A DNA stretch of 64,000 nucleotides from Polytrichum commune (lineage: Eukaryota; Streptophyta; Polytrichopsida; Polytrichales; Polytrichaceae). Position 1 is the stretch's first letter. Each line of letters opens with the position of its first letter. Below, piece by piece: positions 34,261 to 47,787 of this stretch. The stretch covers positions 12,861,001 to 12,925,000 of the forward strand of contig OX485807.1 in NCBI GenBank assembly GCA_950295325.1, in the 5' to 3' direction. The position numbers were made by a program, and so were the translations under genes. Under the pieces are notes generated by a model. The model saw only the letters and a list, made by a program, of their open reading frames with translations, ran no database searches and had not been told where the DNA came from.

Positions 34261-36980
34261 GTATGAGTACTAGACCCTACAAAGTCGGTGGCATCATTGC
34301 TAACCATGGGCAAGCGCCATCATAGCTTGCATGCCCGAGATAATAGAAGAATTGGCCACCCAACATGGGGCATGTTGATGGCCTTCCCTGCTCCACAAGA
34401 TGGTTGACTATACCCTTTCCTTGGGCCGGCAACAACATCATTTTGTTTAGATGAATCCATCTGATTGCTCCAACCTGGGCTCACTCTATTTTTTTTCCCT
34501 GCTTCCAGCTGCTACGCCAACTGTGCAAATATGGCGACTATTATAATAAAACATTGATCATCTAACAACTATGGTAGTTGCAAAACATGTTGCAAGAAAT
34601 ACTTTCTCCACACCGGCCATAAATGTGAAGAGCTTCACGACTACACTTAGTTAGCATGGCTTAAGCACCAATCCAATTTGTGAATTCCCATGACTCTATC
34701 CCCTGCCTCCTGTTGGGGAATGCGATACCCTTAGCGGCAGACCAACAACTCACAGGCATCACTGACTCACTGAAAATATCAACCTCACCCCCAATCACGA
34801 GCATTGCAAAGAGCACGAACCCACAAACCGTAGCGATGATCACTCGGTCAGTCACCCCAAAGCGGAGGCCAAAGATGAAGGGGCTGCAACAATTATTTTT
34901 ATTACGTTGGGTGGCGAAATTTGTCCCGCTTACCACTCTTGCATCATTCGCATTTATGATGTTGAATTATTACAGGCCGACGTCCTCCATCCAAATCTTC
35001 ATTTAGCCCTGGCACCATGAGCATCGGCTCTTGTCAAACTTCATTGTTGCCTCATCCTCCACTAGTTGTTGCACCTACGGTCACCACCTATGCAGGTTGC
35101 CTCTTGGTCTCAACCTCATCCCACAATGGCTTCCCCGCATGACCCACCACCACCAACCGATTTCACTGCTCACACCCCTGCCATAGAATTCCTCAATCTA
35201 ACTTACTTCTCCTTGCTGGTTCGAAATGTGATGGCAGTCGCATGAATCCACACTCTCCACCTGTTGAATTCTAATGCACCGTGATAGTGCTGGATGAAGT
35301 CCAAAATTCAGAGGTGGGCGCCCCTGAAGCACCAATTGCGACATGGCATCTGAGGCTGACTCATCCACGGACCAGGTGGTTTGACTTCCTGCAACTTGCA
35401 TCCACCCTCATCAAATCTCCAGCTTTGTAATTTCCAATAGTGGCACTTAAAATGTTACCATCAGCACGCCCGCCGTTGCTACTCTTTTAAGGCTAAGCTA
35501 ATCACACTCGTTCTCACCAGGTCAATTCTTTCGGGTTTTTCTCATTGTAATAAGATTTGTTCTACTCTAAGGATGCGGGATCCACATTCAGCACTCAAGT
35601 GTCTCCAATATTTGCCCTTGATGATTGCATCCGAGAGCAAGAACACCACCAGTAGAGGCTCTTCTCCCTGCTCCGTCTTTCCAGTTTTCCCATGGTTAAT
35701 TCTAAATCACTTACCTTCCACTACAGACACCCCACTCCGACCATCCCCGCAAAATGACTGCTGAACCTCCTATTCCCGTCGTGAATGTGCAAAATAGTTA
35801 ATCCTCTTTAAACATACATAGGAGTCACCGCACTGACAATCACATCCCAAGTGTCGTGCACTTCTCCATGAGGAATGCCCGAACCACCATGGGCACAAGG
35901 GGGACCCCGGAGTGACACCCGGGACTTGTGGCGCCGTTGGTGAGAGGGCCAAAGTGATCTTAGTGTGCGTGAGGGCCCTAGGCGTTGGGAACGCCTCCCA
36001 CCCACGGAGACTAGGAGGCATGAGGGTAAGGCCATGAGCTATGGGTAGCTTATGGCTTGTTGATTCTAGAATGCTCAAGAACACCTCAATCGGAGGTGTG
36101 CGCTAGGAGTTATGCCAATCTGAGTGGGGCGCTGTCCCCCTGGTACAGCAGTGGCCTGGGAGTGGCTCCCGGGACTGCCAAGGTTTGAACAGGCATAACT
36201 TCTTGGATACTTGGATGAATGGGCCAAGTGAGGAGTCCATCGACATCTACATGAAGCGTAGATGAAGATGGAGTGGTTGCTTGTTAGCATCAAACATTAT
36301 ACAAGGAAGTTATGATGGTCTAAAGCTGCTGGGGGCTTCTAGGCCCAGCGGCTAAGGAAAAATGTCTACTTGGCCCCAACTCTTGGTAGAGAGACAAAAG
36401 GTTTCTTGACGGTGGGATAGGGGCCCCGCGTAGAATCCTAGAGGCTTATATGGGTGAGGTGGTGCGGCCTCACCCACCCGAGGCTGAACAACACGGCCTT
36501 CATAGGCTTTGGCTCATTGTGAGACCATAGTTACCTAGTATGGTCGGGTTGTTGTAGTGTTGCTCTAGCAATGCGATGATCAACATAAGATTGGACTTTC
36601 ATGGATGGAAGTCCACATCTAAGGATTGGTTACCGATTAAGGGGTGAGACCCGAAAGCAAAGTAGGAGGGTTGGTTCCCTCTTATGAACTATAAGGTCTG
36701 GGGTAGGAGGAGCTAACCATTAGCATGGCGGAATGCGAAGGGTTAGCGCTCGTAACCTTTGTTAGAAATGAAAATTGGCAATATTGTTAATGGGGCTAGC
36801 AAGGGTTGCGACACCAACGATAAATTGAACTTGTACTTTGTCCTTCATAGGAACCTGATCAGTGTCGGCCCAATAGCCTCCGTGCTACCAACCCCCTTCA
36901 CTGGAAGGTGTGAAGATTTAATTTGATTCTTTTATAAAATTAAACTAGTATTAATGGTAAATAAGAAATAAATAGTAAAT
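34261..36980. other. Unrecognised, moderately GC-rich stretch
   Basis: No domain was recognised. A hydrophobic minus-strand stretch (about 34,930-34,720) could be an exon relic but matches nothing I know. The 35.8-36.6 kb part is G-rich on the plus strand and may be old LTR-element sequence. Confidence 0.3.
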
Positions 36981-37991
36981 ATTATGTCGGTTGGATAAGT
37001 TGGGAGTTAGAAATTAGCTCAGCAAGTGAATTTTAATAGAATAAGCAGCAACGGATTATTTTAAGATTATTTCGGAATTAACTTAGCTAAAGGCAATAAT
37101 CGAGTGGTTGGTAAGACTAAATATTTGTGATATTCCAAATCCAAAATGACTACGCAACAAATCGATTAAAGGTGTGAAGTAAAACGACATTGACCAATAA
37201 GGATATTCCTTTGACTTAGCTGATTCGCCTCAACAAGGGAAAATTTTATTTGACAAGTGTCTTTTGACACTACTAGGTCAAAATGAGATGATTTTTTTAT
37301 ACAAAGAATCAATGGTGGCTAAGAGAATTCAATGCGAAAGTGGACGTGACAATGCAAAATACCACAAAAATGTTCAACTCCACCGCGTGAAGCAACCATA
37401 TTTAAAGGTTGTCAAAACTCCCTTCAACATGACCATTCTTTTATTTTAGAGTTCTTCATCGGTTTCGCGTCTTTAGAGATCCAAAGTCCTCCAATCATAG
37501 TCATTTTCTTCCCTAACCCAAACGTTTCCGAATTTGATGAATCCTTGATAAAAAAACCCATTGTTAGTATTTAGTAGTTTGAGTGTTTGTGCTCTTTGAC
37601 AAGAAGTAGGTTGTTGTTATTATTCAAATAAAATATTTTTTTATAGTTTATTTAGTCTTTGTCTCTTTGTATTCAAGTTACATTTTAATCTTTTTGTTTT
37701 CTTATTAGTGAAGCAAAGTTAGTGATTTTGAACCAAAAAGAAACAACATACTTCAAAAATTTATCATGTCTTTTTTTTAAGTCCGATTCCAATGTATTTT
37801 ATATGCATAGATAGATGTTAAAATCTTATTTCTAGCAAAAGTAATTTCATTGAAATCTAAAATTTTGTCTAAAAATTATGAGCTTTTCTGTGAGACAACT
37901 TCAATGACCAAATAAACCCAAAAAAATCTCCAAATAATTTCGGAAAAATCCTGGAACCACATACATCCAAATCACACAGACAAATTTTTTT
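36981..37991. other. AT-rich intergenic, nothing recognised
   Basis: No gene or clear repeat. Confidence 0.45.
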
Positions 37992-38924
37992 TGACACGCC
38001 CAATAGATGGGTAACCATTATAAACATGTATTATGGCCTTAACTTATATCCAAATCTAAATTGTATATTATGCCCCAACAATATCATAGATACATGGCCG
38101 CATCTATTATCTATATGTTCAAACACACACATAAAGGGATTGCAAATAACACGCCATAATAAAGTAGTCCACCAAATCGTACATGCACTCCAATCAAATA
38201 AACACACAACATACTATACACTTGTAAATGTATGCCACCAAAATTCTAGACCACAAAGACAACACAAGTCCACAATGGCTACTCCAATGGACATGTCCCA
38301 CTATATCATGCACATGCCTAACCAAGCTGAGAGCAGATATATTATGTGTACTAGGTGCTCCCACAGACAACTAGCCCCCTTTAAGGCCTACCCCATCACA
38401 CACCATACAATTGATCGAATTCACCTATTGTCATGGCAAATTTCCAGATCATGCATGCAGTGAAAAAACCGTTAAATACAATCCACTTATACACACACTC
38501 AGAAGAGCCGGCTGGCACGTCAACAATCTCATCATCATCACAGTAGGTGTTAGAGGAGCTATTCACGAACAACCAATTAAAGAACTATAAAAACTAAAAA
38601 TACCCAAAACTGAGGTAAAAACGCTTATGAAACATCTACACCAAATTGCCATCAAATACCTCACATAGTAAATACTAAACAAAAGGAGGTTAGACAACAA
38701 ACAACCCCCAATAGGACCCCCCCCCTGTACCCCATATACCCCACTAGACATTAGGTACTACACCCCTTCAAAAACTTTAGGAGCCCACTTCCCGAGAGGG
38801 AGGAAGTACTCCTATGGTGAAGCTTAGTCGAACATGAACACGGTAAAGAGGAATGGGCTCCCAATCACGTTCGTCGGAGTACAAGCCAACCTCCGATGTT
38901 ACTTTTATTTATTTATTTATTTTA
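37992..38924 (+). mobile_element. 5'-truncated LINE of the RLE type, second copy
   Basis: The plus strand carries NCILCPNNIIDTWPHLLSIC, then ITRHNKVVHQIV, matching the finger of the 21-kb copy. After one frame change come ADILCVLG, IQLIEFTYC, KYNPLIHTLRRAGWHV and LIIITVG, again collinear with that copy. Several stops occur in the last part. The 3' end has a hairpin (CGTCGGAG/CTCCGATG, 38872-38898) and a TTTA-repeat tail. More diverged than the 21-kb copy; no target duplication was found. Confidence 0.8.
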
Positions 38925-39984
38925 GAAATTGTCCTATCAATATTGGGATTCGAGAATTGAGACTTTGTTGCACTCTTGCAATGCCTATTGCGTGTAAGCA
39001 TGGTAAAGTGGATCAAAAAAATGCTCCAGTGTACTGAGCCAGTCTTTTTGGTCAAATGCTTAAAAGTAGTAGCAAGATGTTATTGAAATTGGATTTTTTT
39101 TTCATAATCCCCTCTATTTTTTTCTTTAGTGCTAAATGTAATATATCAAGATGAGATTTTCAAAATTCAAAATTCAAAATAATGCTCAAATGCAAATGGC
39201 TCAATTTGATTTTGGACATAGATTTTATGACCTTAAATATTTTGAATTTGGAATTGAAGATTTTACATGATTCAAAATGGTTGGAGAGGGTTCTTCAACC
39301 GCTTCACCATGTGCTTAAATTTTTTTTCATGTTGATGATATGCTATGTATCTTAACCCCTAATCGCTCAAGTTGTTTATCTTCGATTCATCAATCGATTG
39401 AAAGCTGTGAATTCCCCTGTGGATTCCTGTTCTCAAAACACATTTCACCTTAGTAGAAAGTTGCAAATGATGATGTTCAATTCACATCCATTTATGGTTG
39501 TAATATTCCAAAATCTTTTGGAGCTTCATGAATCAAATTTGAAGGAGCTACACTTCAAAACTTCATAAACCAAGGACATGATATAGTTGAAAGTCCAAAT
39601 TTTGTGAAATTGTCACAAAATTATGTGCTTTCAATCTATGAAAGTTCTACAAACAAAACAAACCACATGTGAGAGTTATAACAAAACTTTTCACTTTTAG
39701 TAAAAAAGTTTACAAAGAAACCCAACTCACCCAAAAAATCATAAAGAAAAACATAATTATTGATTTTTCAAGGCAGTTAAGTTACATTAGATGTAGAAAA
39801 GGTGTTCTCTACGAAAGCATCAATTTATATCTCAATCCATTCAAACTACCCCTCCTATCCATACCCTCAAAGTCAAAAAGTGATCACTTTTGATTCCTTG
39901 GTTATTTAGGAGTTTTGGAGGATTATGTAACAACATGTGTATTGGACATCTCTTTATATTCACATAGGTTTTTTTTTTTCCTCC
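38925..39984. other. AT-rich intergenic, nothing recognised
   Basis: No gene or clear repeat. Confidence 0.45.
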
Positions 39985-40368
39985 AAAGGGGTTGTCTACA
40001 CCATGGACCATGAAGTCGTCCCAAGGCCTTATAAAATTTGTGATTAGCTATTGAACTCATCCTGGGACCACTTTGGGTTACACCAAGGAAAAATGTTCAA
40101 AGTGACCAATGCATGTAGTTTGAGGTTACTATGATACATACTTTAAGGCCTATATTATCCACCTACATGGTCCAATGAGTTTTGCAGTGGGGAAGGCAAA
40201 ATAGATGTTGCCGTAAATAAAGAAATGTTGCCTATTGAGGGGCCCAAAGGCTTTGTAAATTTTTTTTTTAAGAAATTGGACATAGAGTTGGACCATGAAG
40301 TCTAACCATGAAAAAAAACCATCTTCCATGGTCCAACTTCATGGTCCATATTGTAAACGGGTCCTAAG
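39985..40368. mobile_element. TTTACAC-type MITE, ~384 bp
   Basis: The ends read inward GGGTTGTCTACACCATGGAC and GGACCCGTTTACAATATGGA, both followed by CATGAAGT. Its right half matches the element at 4,167-4,305 (GAGGGGCCCAAAGGCTTT, then CCATCTTCCATGGTCCAACT). A TAA follows the right end, as in PIF/Harbinger targets. No coding capacity. Confidence 0.65.
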
Positions 40369-41378
40369 TGTCACTCAGAGTGCTCAATCAGCTAGATGTT
40401 TAAATGAGCTAGTATATTATCTTGGCTACCTCATTCCTTCAAATTGTGTTCAAATTGTCCATTGGTGATTCTAATACAAAGAGCAAGGTGGCATATTATA
40501 AGTTATGCAGTGGCAACTGCTATCCATATTGTTGAACAACATCAGTACACCACCATATCATCTTTACTACACCCAACATCACCTTAACCCTTCACTTCCT
40601 ATAGTGTATTGTGATTTCATTACATCATCTAAAATGTAAGCTTTCTAGAACCCAATTTTTATTTTATCTATAAGAAAAGTTGTTGCTAATGATTTTAAGA
40701 TCACATCAATATAGTGGCAATAGTTAGTAGTTTTCATAAAATGCTTATTGTGATAAATACAATATACAGAATAGAAATTATAGTCCAAACTTTCAAGATT
40801 ATATTATAAGTTGACATACACCATGAGGTAAGAAAAAGAGTCCATAAAATACTGACAATTCTCAATTGAAATAATATTAAATTACTATATGTATAGTCAT
40901 TTATCATCAAAAAGAAAACTTAGTTCATTCTCGACTTTAAAATTTTCTTGTGAGAGACCATCTTCTTGATATTGGAATGGGATCAATGTCCTTTGCCCAG
41001 AAAATTTCATGAGGAACACAATGATGTCTCTTGTAACCTTCCTAGCACCTTTCTTTTGGATGAATTTGCCTTTGAGAGTCATCCATAAGCCGTAAAATGA
41101 TCTCTCAGGAAATTAAGGGTTAATATCATCAGTTTCCACGATTAACTGATGAATGCAATGATTCTACCGAATGTGGCCGGTGGACTTCCAGAGATTCCTC
41201 AGCTCAACCTGCGACCTCAATATCCCAGTAGCCAAATCTCCACAGTCTAGATCCCTTCACTATTATTATCATAAAATTAACACTATACTTTGACAAATCT
41301 AAATTCCTCCCGGCCTGCACTCCCCTGCCAATTAACACACTAGATCACAGGAGATCGTACAAACGGTGTGTCTGAGTC
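40369..41378. other. Germin-like gene 3' flank and intergenic
   Basis: A minus-strand open frame at 41082-40897 (61 residues, Lys/Phe-rich, ending NELSFLFDDK) resembles nothing I can name. The rest is AT-rich. Confidence 0.35.
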
Positions 41379-42610
41379 CTAACCAAAGAAGCGAGGAACC
41401 GAGCCCTTAATGCTCTTCACTGTCTTGGCATTGATGCCGAACGACTTCTCCAGAACGGCGCTCGGAATGCCAGTCTCAAACACTTGGTTTGCAGTCATAA
41501 AGAACCCCGGGCTTTGTGAGGTCAGAGTGTTAAACGTGATGGCAGTTTCATTCCCAACGTTGAGCTGGAAATGCTGGGTTCCCTTTGGGAAAATGGTGAG
41601 GTCCCCAACCTGCAGGGTGGAAGCATACAACACGTCGTCATCGCTGACGAAGCCCGTGTAGATCGATCCCTTCAGCACAAAGAGTGTCTCTGCTGCAAGC
41701 GGGTGGGTGTGGACGGGGATGACGCCACCAATGCCAAAGTCGAGTCTGAGGTGCGAGATGCCTTGAGTGTTCACCCCTGGAAACTCAGTCACAGTTGCCA
41801 ATGTGAAAGTAGCATTCGTGCCAGTGATGGAAGGATCGGAAGCTGGTGGAACATCATGGACAGCACACGATGTCAGGGGCTCATGTTTTGCACCAAAAGT
41901 AATAAGGTGAGTTTTTTTTTCTTCTCTTTTCTTACCTGCCATGGTAATCAATGCCCTCCTTATGATCTAAGTCCATTATTTACAGGATGTCTTCAACTTA
42001 AAATCTAGATAAACCAAACAAGAAGCGATGCGGCATTCCTTCATTGTGACTTGTGCAACCCAGATACTCATAAAAACAAAAAAAACAAAACACTGTAACG
42101 TCCCACTATCGGAGATTGCAGTACAGTTCTTTAGTCAAGAGAAATGTGCAGCTAACTGCTGATACATTGACTGGTGTAATCTCTGAAATTGGAATACTAC
42201 TTAAGTGAGGATCAACTCCACAAATTGATTAACGGGTACGTATGCCATGGTTGTGCACTGGTGCTTATCAAGGCTGGCATTAGAGCAAGCGTCCGCAGCT
42301 TCAAGTAAGATACTTATAAAACACATGGACCTTGAGTTATCCATAATTGCGACAATTAATTACCATAGCCAGCCGGCCCGCTTCGAAGACCCGTGAACAG
42401 GAAGTCCGCCGCTGTCACATTCGATCGCAATTTGCAGGGGTGGCCATTCACACGTGGTGCATTCGCAGAGAAGTCAGCCACACAGAAATCTTGCAAGGGG
42501 TCAGGATCGGAAGCGTGAACCAACACTTCATGATGCACAAGCAGGCAAGAGAATGCCAAGAGGATCATCACCCAAGTGCCGCGTCCATTGAGCTCATGCA
42601 CGCTCTCCAT
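41379..42610 (-). CDS. GLP: Germin-like protein (secreted cupin), 2 exons
   Basis: An apoplastic cupin; family members include superoxide dismutases and, in cereals, oxalate oxidases. The activity of this one is not shown. Exons on the minus strand: 42610-42364 and 41842-41379, 236 residues. A signal peptide (hydrophobic 14-25) likely ends near Ala33, before [12 protein letters not shown]. Cys43 and Cys59 would form the family's disulphide. Metal ligands are His127, His129 and Glu134 (HTHPLAAE) and His173 (GTQHFQLN). NVT, NAT and NET sites could be glycosylated. I chose the acceptor before 41842 because it restores the usual spacing of the family; an upstream acceptor at the CAG before GGTAAG (about 41,936) would add ~30 charged residues. 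Confidence 0.9.
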
Positions 42611-42778
42611 AGCTGAAAGTCAAACAGTCGCAACAACGATCAATGGACCAATGTCGAGTTCTGAGTGAGACTTTAGATCCTCCAATGACTTTCAAATGAG
42701 CTGCCGATATGGCTTGGAGAGGAAGAAATCGAGAACAAGTGAGGAGTACGAGATGAACTGACTGTATATTACCACAGG

Positions 42779-42787
42779 TTTTATATA
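42779..42787 (-). promoter_or_regulatory. TATA box of the germin-like gene
   Basis: TATATAAAA on the minus strand lies 169 nt upstream of the start codon, a normal distance for a plant promoter with a ~130-nt leader. Confidence 0.6.
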
Positions 42788-42799
42788 CATAGCAGGTCT

Positions 42800-43839
42800 T
42801 GTACTGCTGAAACCAGTACAGTACTAGTGTGTGCTAATAGCTTGGTGCATGAATTTCCTAGTTAACAGGAGGAGCTTTCCAGGGAACTGTCCCTCATCAC
42901 ATGCGCACATGAAGTCGTAACCGAAATTTCCAACCAATTGAATGTGGTGGCCAGGTGTGTGTCCCTGCAACTAATCTTATTAGAGTCAAAGATTATGTTT
43001 CGAGTGTGCCCTCCCCCCCATCACAACGGGCCGGGCTAGATGGCCCATCACTTTGAGCTGGGCCCGTACCGTTATAACCAGAGGTGAAAACGCAGGCCAT
43101 TCTATTATAGCGTTTGTATTTCTTTATTATTTGGGAAATCTAACTCCAAAATCAGCATTAGAGGTGCCAAATTAGTGTAGAGTACCCTGCTTGAGATGAA
43201 TAAACTTGTGGAGATCATGTTTTTACTAGACCTCCCTCATCTTGGTAACATGGGTGGGGGCCCAGCTCAAAGGGGTGGTTGTGTAGCCCTGGCCCTCCAC
43301 ATGCTAACTCTGAGCCTTTGATTATGAAGGGAAGCAACTTGAAGTTACATTATGGGTAGTCAACCATATAAAATCCTACAATTGTGAAGAACTGTAGAAA
43401 TTATTTATTAAATTGTGAGTGAATCTTCACAAGTCTCGCTTCCGGGTTAGAGAAAAGTGGATCAAAGGCTTAGAGGGAATTATTATTTTAAACAAGCGTT
43501 CCATTTCTTCTTCCAAAGATAAATTTTTGAAAATGTCTTTAGGTCAATGGCCACTTTTTTAGATACATTGCAAATCAGCTTCAGGTTCAACAATCCCAAA
43601 CTAGTCTACTGGGACACATGTGAAATAAATCAACTACAAATCTAAAAGGTGATTGTGCCTAAGATTGACACTTTCAGGCAAGTAATAGAGCTCAGACACA
43701 TTCAAAAATTTAAAAATTTAAAAAAAAAAACCCCCTCCATGGATCCTCAAAATTGTGAAGACAATAAAAAAAAAATTAAAAGTCTAGATAAGTTCATAAA
43801 GTTTTTAAGGGTTGTTTATTGTCCACCGGGGAGATCCAA
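42800..43839. other. Upstream flank of the germin-like gene, nothing recognised
   Basis: No gene or clear element beyond short A-rich runs at about 43.71-43.78 kb. Confidence 0.4.
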
Positions 43840-44207
43840 TACTACACTGAGTATCCCATTTAGTGCATTTGGTACTAATAACCAAAATATGCACTAACTT
43901 GTTTTGCCAAGTCTCAAAATTATTGTTGTCTGAATTTTTTACTAGGCGATATTAAGTTCATCTATACAAGCTCACTTATTATACATTTCAAGAAAATTAA
44001 TGCGTGCTTGAAGGTGCTTTGAAGCTTGAGGTCGCAACTCTGATTATCATTCTTGATTGTGCATCAGCAACAACAACTTCAGGTCTTGAAAACAGGCATG
44101 GTAACACTGTTACACATAAAAATTTGACAAAAACAATGGCGAAAACACTTTGAGTTCCCAAATGCATTATTATCCAACCCTCACTAAATGGGATGATCAG
44201 TGTAGTG
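43840..44207. mobile_element. CACTA-like MITE, ~368 bp
   Basis: The right end, read inward, is CACTACACTGATCATCCCAT, followed by TTAGTG; the left end is TACTACACTGAGTATCCCAT, followed by TTAGTG. The CACTA start and inverted ends suggest the CACTA group, as in the element at 3.57 kb. The target duplication is unclear. Confidence 0.55.
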
Positions 44208-46385
44208 GATACTTGGGTGAGAATAGTCACAAAATCAATATTATAGTAGGTGAGAATCTTCTATTAAATGACTCTATTTTTCTTGCACCGCCTCATCAAG
44301 GAAACCAATGCTAAATTAGCCATTATAATTAGCCAAATTTAGTGCTCTTCTTAGATCATTCTTAAATCCTTCTTACACATACATTGTGATTCGTCAAAGT
44401 GGTGTTATGTTTTGTACTTACTACAACATATGATTAATCGTTTTAGTTCTAACTTACTTAATGCACCATCGCACTCAATGCTCCTTTTTGAGGGGTCCAC
44501 TTTCATTTCATGTTACATGTTATTTGTGCCTTTCAATGTGATGGACAACATCAAAAACTACCTTTCAAATGATAGGTTGAGAAAATCTTAATAATTCATA
44601 CAAAATTAAAGATCAAATCATATTCTTTCAAAAATAAACGTAAAGAAATTTGAACTTCTTACAAAAAAATTAGTCCAAACTAAGAATTCTCCAATCCCTT
44701 AGATGCTTGCACATGCATGACGAGAAATAAACACCAAAATCACTGTATTCGTTAATTTGGGACTTTTTCAGCATTTTGAGACAGTTACAAATATAAGAAC
44801 ATGGATAAAATCACATGGATATTGGAGAATGTTGTAAGATGCAAATACTTTGAAGCGGGTGTTCATATCAAGAACCCAATTAAGAACTCATATCAAGATG
44901 GTTTAGGTAGGACAACCCAAACATTAGACCATGTTGTTGTGGTCCATATATTAATTTGAGACAAGAGAAAGTCTCAAATTAATGAATATAGTGATCAAAC
45001 TAGTTGGAGGAAAATGAAGAGCCTCCCATCTAGCTGTGACCGTATATTTGTGATCATTGCTTTTCTTGTGATCACATATATACGATTTTTGCACACTTTT
45101 GCAACTTGTTCTCAAAACCCATGGTGAGTTAACATGGAATTCCTCACATGTAGAGCATTTCATATAACCATGTGTAGGCCCACTATGCGGTCTCACATGC
45201 ATGAGCCATTTCTTGCCAATTTTGAAAGATAACCTAAACCTCCTTTCATATGTCTATGCATAACCCTTGTAGGTGAAGTTAATGAACTTCTTCGGAGTCC
45301 AATAAACCATTATCAGAAGGTGATTGTTCATTGCTTGAAAATGGCTTGTTCGCTTGAGTTTGTGATGCACTTTGTACAACCCATCCTTGATTCATACAAT
45401 TAAGATGCACTCATGTATAATAAACTTGGCATCTTTATGTGGACCTGTACTTTTGACATAATATGAACTCATACAGTGATTGGATATCTCTGACATCACG
45501 ATTTCATACTCAAATAGACACATGTGCATTTCCTTATCTATCTTTGCAAAGAATCATTTTTTTTTAAATATCGGAACTCCCACACATGATTTAGACTTGC
45601 AACTATCTTGAAGAATTACTTTGAACCATGACATTATACTTCAACCACAACAAGTGACAAGTTACTAAACACACTAGTTGTTTTTCCATGCGAGAGACAT
45701 GCACACACTCAATACCTAACAGGGCAAAGGGGCAAGTAAATATTTACTAAGTGGATAGTTAATAAATGATGGAACCACCGTATCTAAGAAAGATTAAAAG
45801 TTCCATAAAAGCCAATAGGTTCCACTGCAGTAAACAATTTGCAAACATTTTGTTCTTGGAAAAAATGTTTGCAAACACTTCGCAAGCACATTCGTAGACA
45901 AATGTTTAGTTTCTACCACTCAATGCACAAATTGCTCCAAACTCTATCTGGTCAATACCATTGAGTGTAATGGATGTGAAAACACCATAGATTAGATTTG
46001 ATTGGCAAGGGGCAAGATCGATTCACGACTTTACATGCATTTCGTCTTGCTTGTGACGGGTGCAAGAAGGAGCCTTCATCACACTCACTTGGTAACGCTT
46101 TGAAGGCCAAATGATAGTCGACCACTTTAGGAGATTGCTGCTTTTAGCCACACACGCCACGGGAGGCTGTTTTTTTCAAACGAACAGCCGAGAAGTAAGC
46201 TCCTTCGCACAACACTTCCCTCTCGCCCTAATGCCTGTGTCTGAAGTTCCAGGAGCCTTCACATACAGACAATCCCAAACCCAACCACTCAGAGTACTGT
46301 ACGTGATTTGTGACACACTGCACTGTATGACTAGATACATCAATTTTTGAAGGCCCCAGGCAATTCTTTTCAGTCGGGATCTCAA
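44208..46385. other. AT-rich intergenic with one perfect hairpin
   Basis: No gene recognised. At 44950-44983 the 13-nt arms ATTAATTTGAGAC and its complement face each other across 8 nt. Confidence 0.45.
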
Positions 46386-46545
46386 CCGGTTACATGTTGA
46401 CATCTTTCAGCTTATTTCTTCATTAAACTGAAGAATATTCTGTGCATTCCTCTAACTGGATCGGCGACTTCTCCCAACGTCTTGAATCTGAACCAGTTAC
46501 CTCTCAAATTCAACTGGTTCTTCTGTAACTAGTGGCCGGTGGAGT
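46386..46545. repeat. Dispersed AACCGGTT-containing repeat, uninterrupted copy
   Basis: This matches 20,443-20,571 plus 21,763-21,800 in order (TACATGTTGACATC, then AACCAGTTACC, CAACTGGTTC and TGTAACTA). It shows the target site of the 20.6-kb LINE without the insertion. Confidence 0.6.
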
Positions 46546-47639
46546 TGATGACCATCCATTCATTCATTGCCTTCATGGGCAGCGTTTTGGAAGAAGATTA
46601 GTTCCTTTGAGGAGTTGGTGAATGAACAATCTCATGTGTTCTGTGGGCTGGGTCCTACTAGGTCATTTGTTTTAAGGTGTATAGAATGATAGGATAAGGT
46701 CCATGTGGATTCGTTGGGGACCATTTGATGATGCCCAAGGTGCCGTGGCCGAGAAGCAAGTGTTGAGCAATAGGGGATCGCAATAGGACATGAGTACGGT
46801 ATTGGCACTACACCTCGGGGAGGTCACTTTGCGAAAAATAGTCAACCATGTGAGTTAAACTATAGGGTACATTTTATTCATTGGAGGAAAAAATAATAGA
46901 AGACTTGGATCTACCGTAGCCTTCAAGTAATGCTTGAAACGTCATTATATGGAAAGTAGGGTATTGGAAAAACCCTCCAATTTTTTCAGTAGTAGATATA
47001 GATTTGTATGAATAAAGTCATGGGAGAATTTTTCTTAATATTAGGATGAGTATAATCCCTAGTCCTTCTAGTAGATAGATTCTAGGAGTATGTAGTTATG
47101 TCTTTGCTATATTTTGATTTATGATTTTTTTTTGGATTCATTTGACGTTTCTAGATATTTGTGCAGGTGCCACCTACTCCAGTTCCGTTTGGACACAAGT
47201 CACACCATATTTTGCTCATGTTACTTCAAATGAGCTTTCTTTTCTCCACAAAGAAGTAAACGAAGGGTGGCCAATGATCATCTGATAGTATCTTTAGTGT
47301 TCATGAACACTCACGACATTTGTAATCAATGTTTAGTTTTTTTGAGCACTCATCATAGTTGTAATGCAATTTGAGGCACTGGTTTTTTTGTTCTGCTGTG
47401 ATTTTTTATTTTTGTGATATGAATGGTTACTCATTTGCTATGCTCCTAAGTTTTATGTTACTTTCTAGTTTGGTCCAAATATGCTCATGGACATTGCATA
47501 TTTCCACGCCACACACTTACCCTAAAACCTTTAATGTCCATCAGAGCAAATGCCTAGGTTTTATAAGTATTGTAGCGTGCCAAGGATTAGGCTACATTTG
47601 GACATAGAAATACCTATAGGGTGATGGAAATGGAGACCA
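46546..47639. other. Intergenic, nothing recognised
   Basis: No gene or clear element. Confidence 0.4.
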
Positions 47640-47765
47640 AGTAGTTTTTTTTTACTAAGAGGGTCTCTTAAAATCATATTTACTAGGTAAATAACCCCCA
47701 AACAAATACCCGTGTTAATGCACGTGGTTACAAAATATAAGGGGAAGTGACCTCCCCGAGCACTG
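47640..47765. repeat. Inverted match to 120-230
   Basis: The complement holds CTTATATTTTG, CACGTG and GGGGGTTATTTACC in the order seen at 145-205. One end of a MITE-like family. Confidence 0.55.
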
Positions 47766-47787
47766 CACCGTCCGTTTATGGTATTTA

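Noticed and set aside
34661-35006. Overlapping open frames on both strands as a membrane-protein gene
   Set aside because: No known family, no supporting exons and no codon pattern favouring one strand.
35932-35950. TGGCGCCGTTG as a tRNA-Asp primer site
   Set aside because: Only the first 11 bases fit and no LTR end precedes it.
46176-46403. Frames on both strands near 46.2 kb as a gene
   Set aside because: Short, overlapping and without family resemblance or splice partners.
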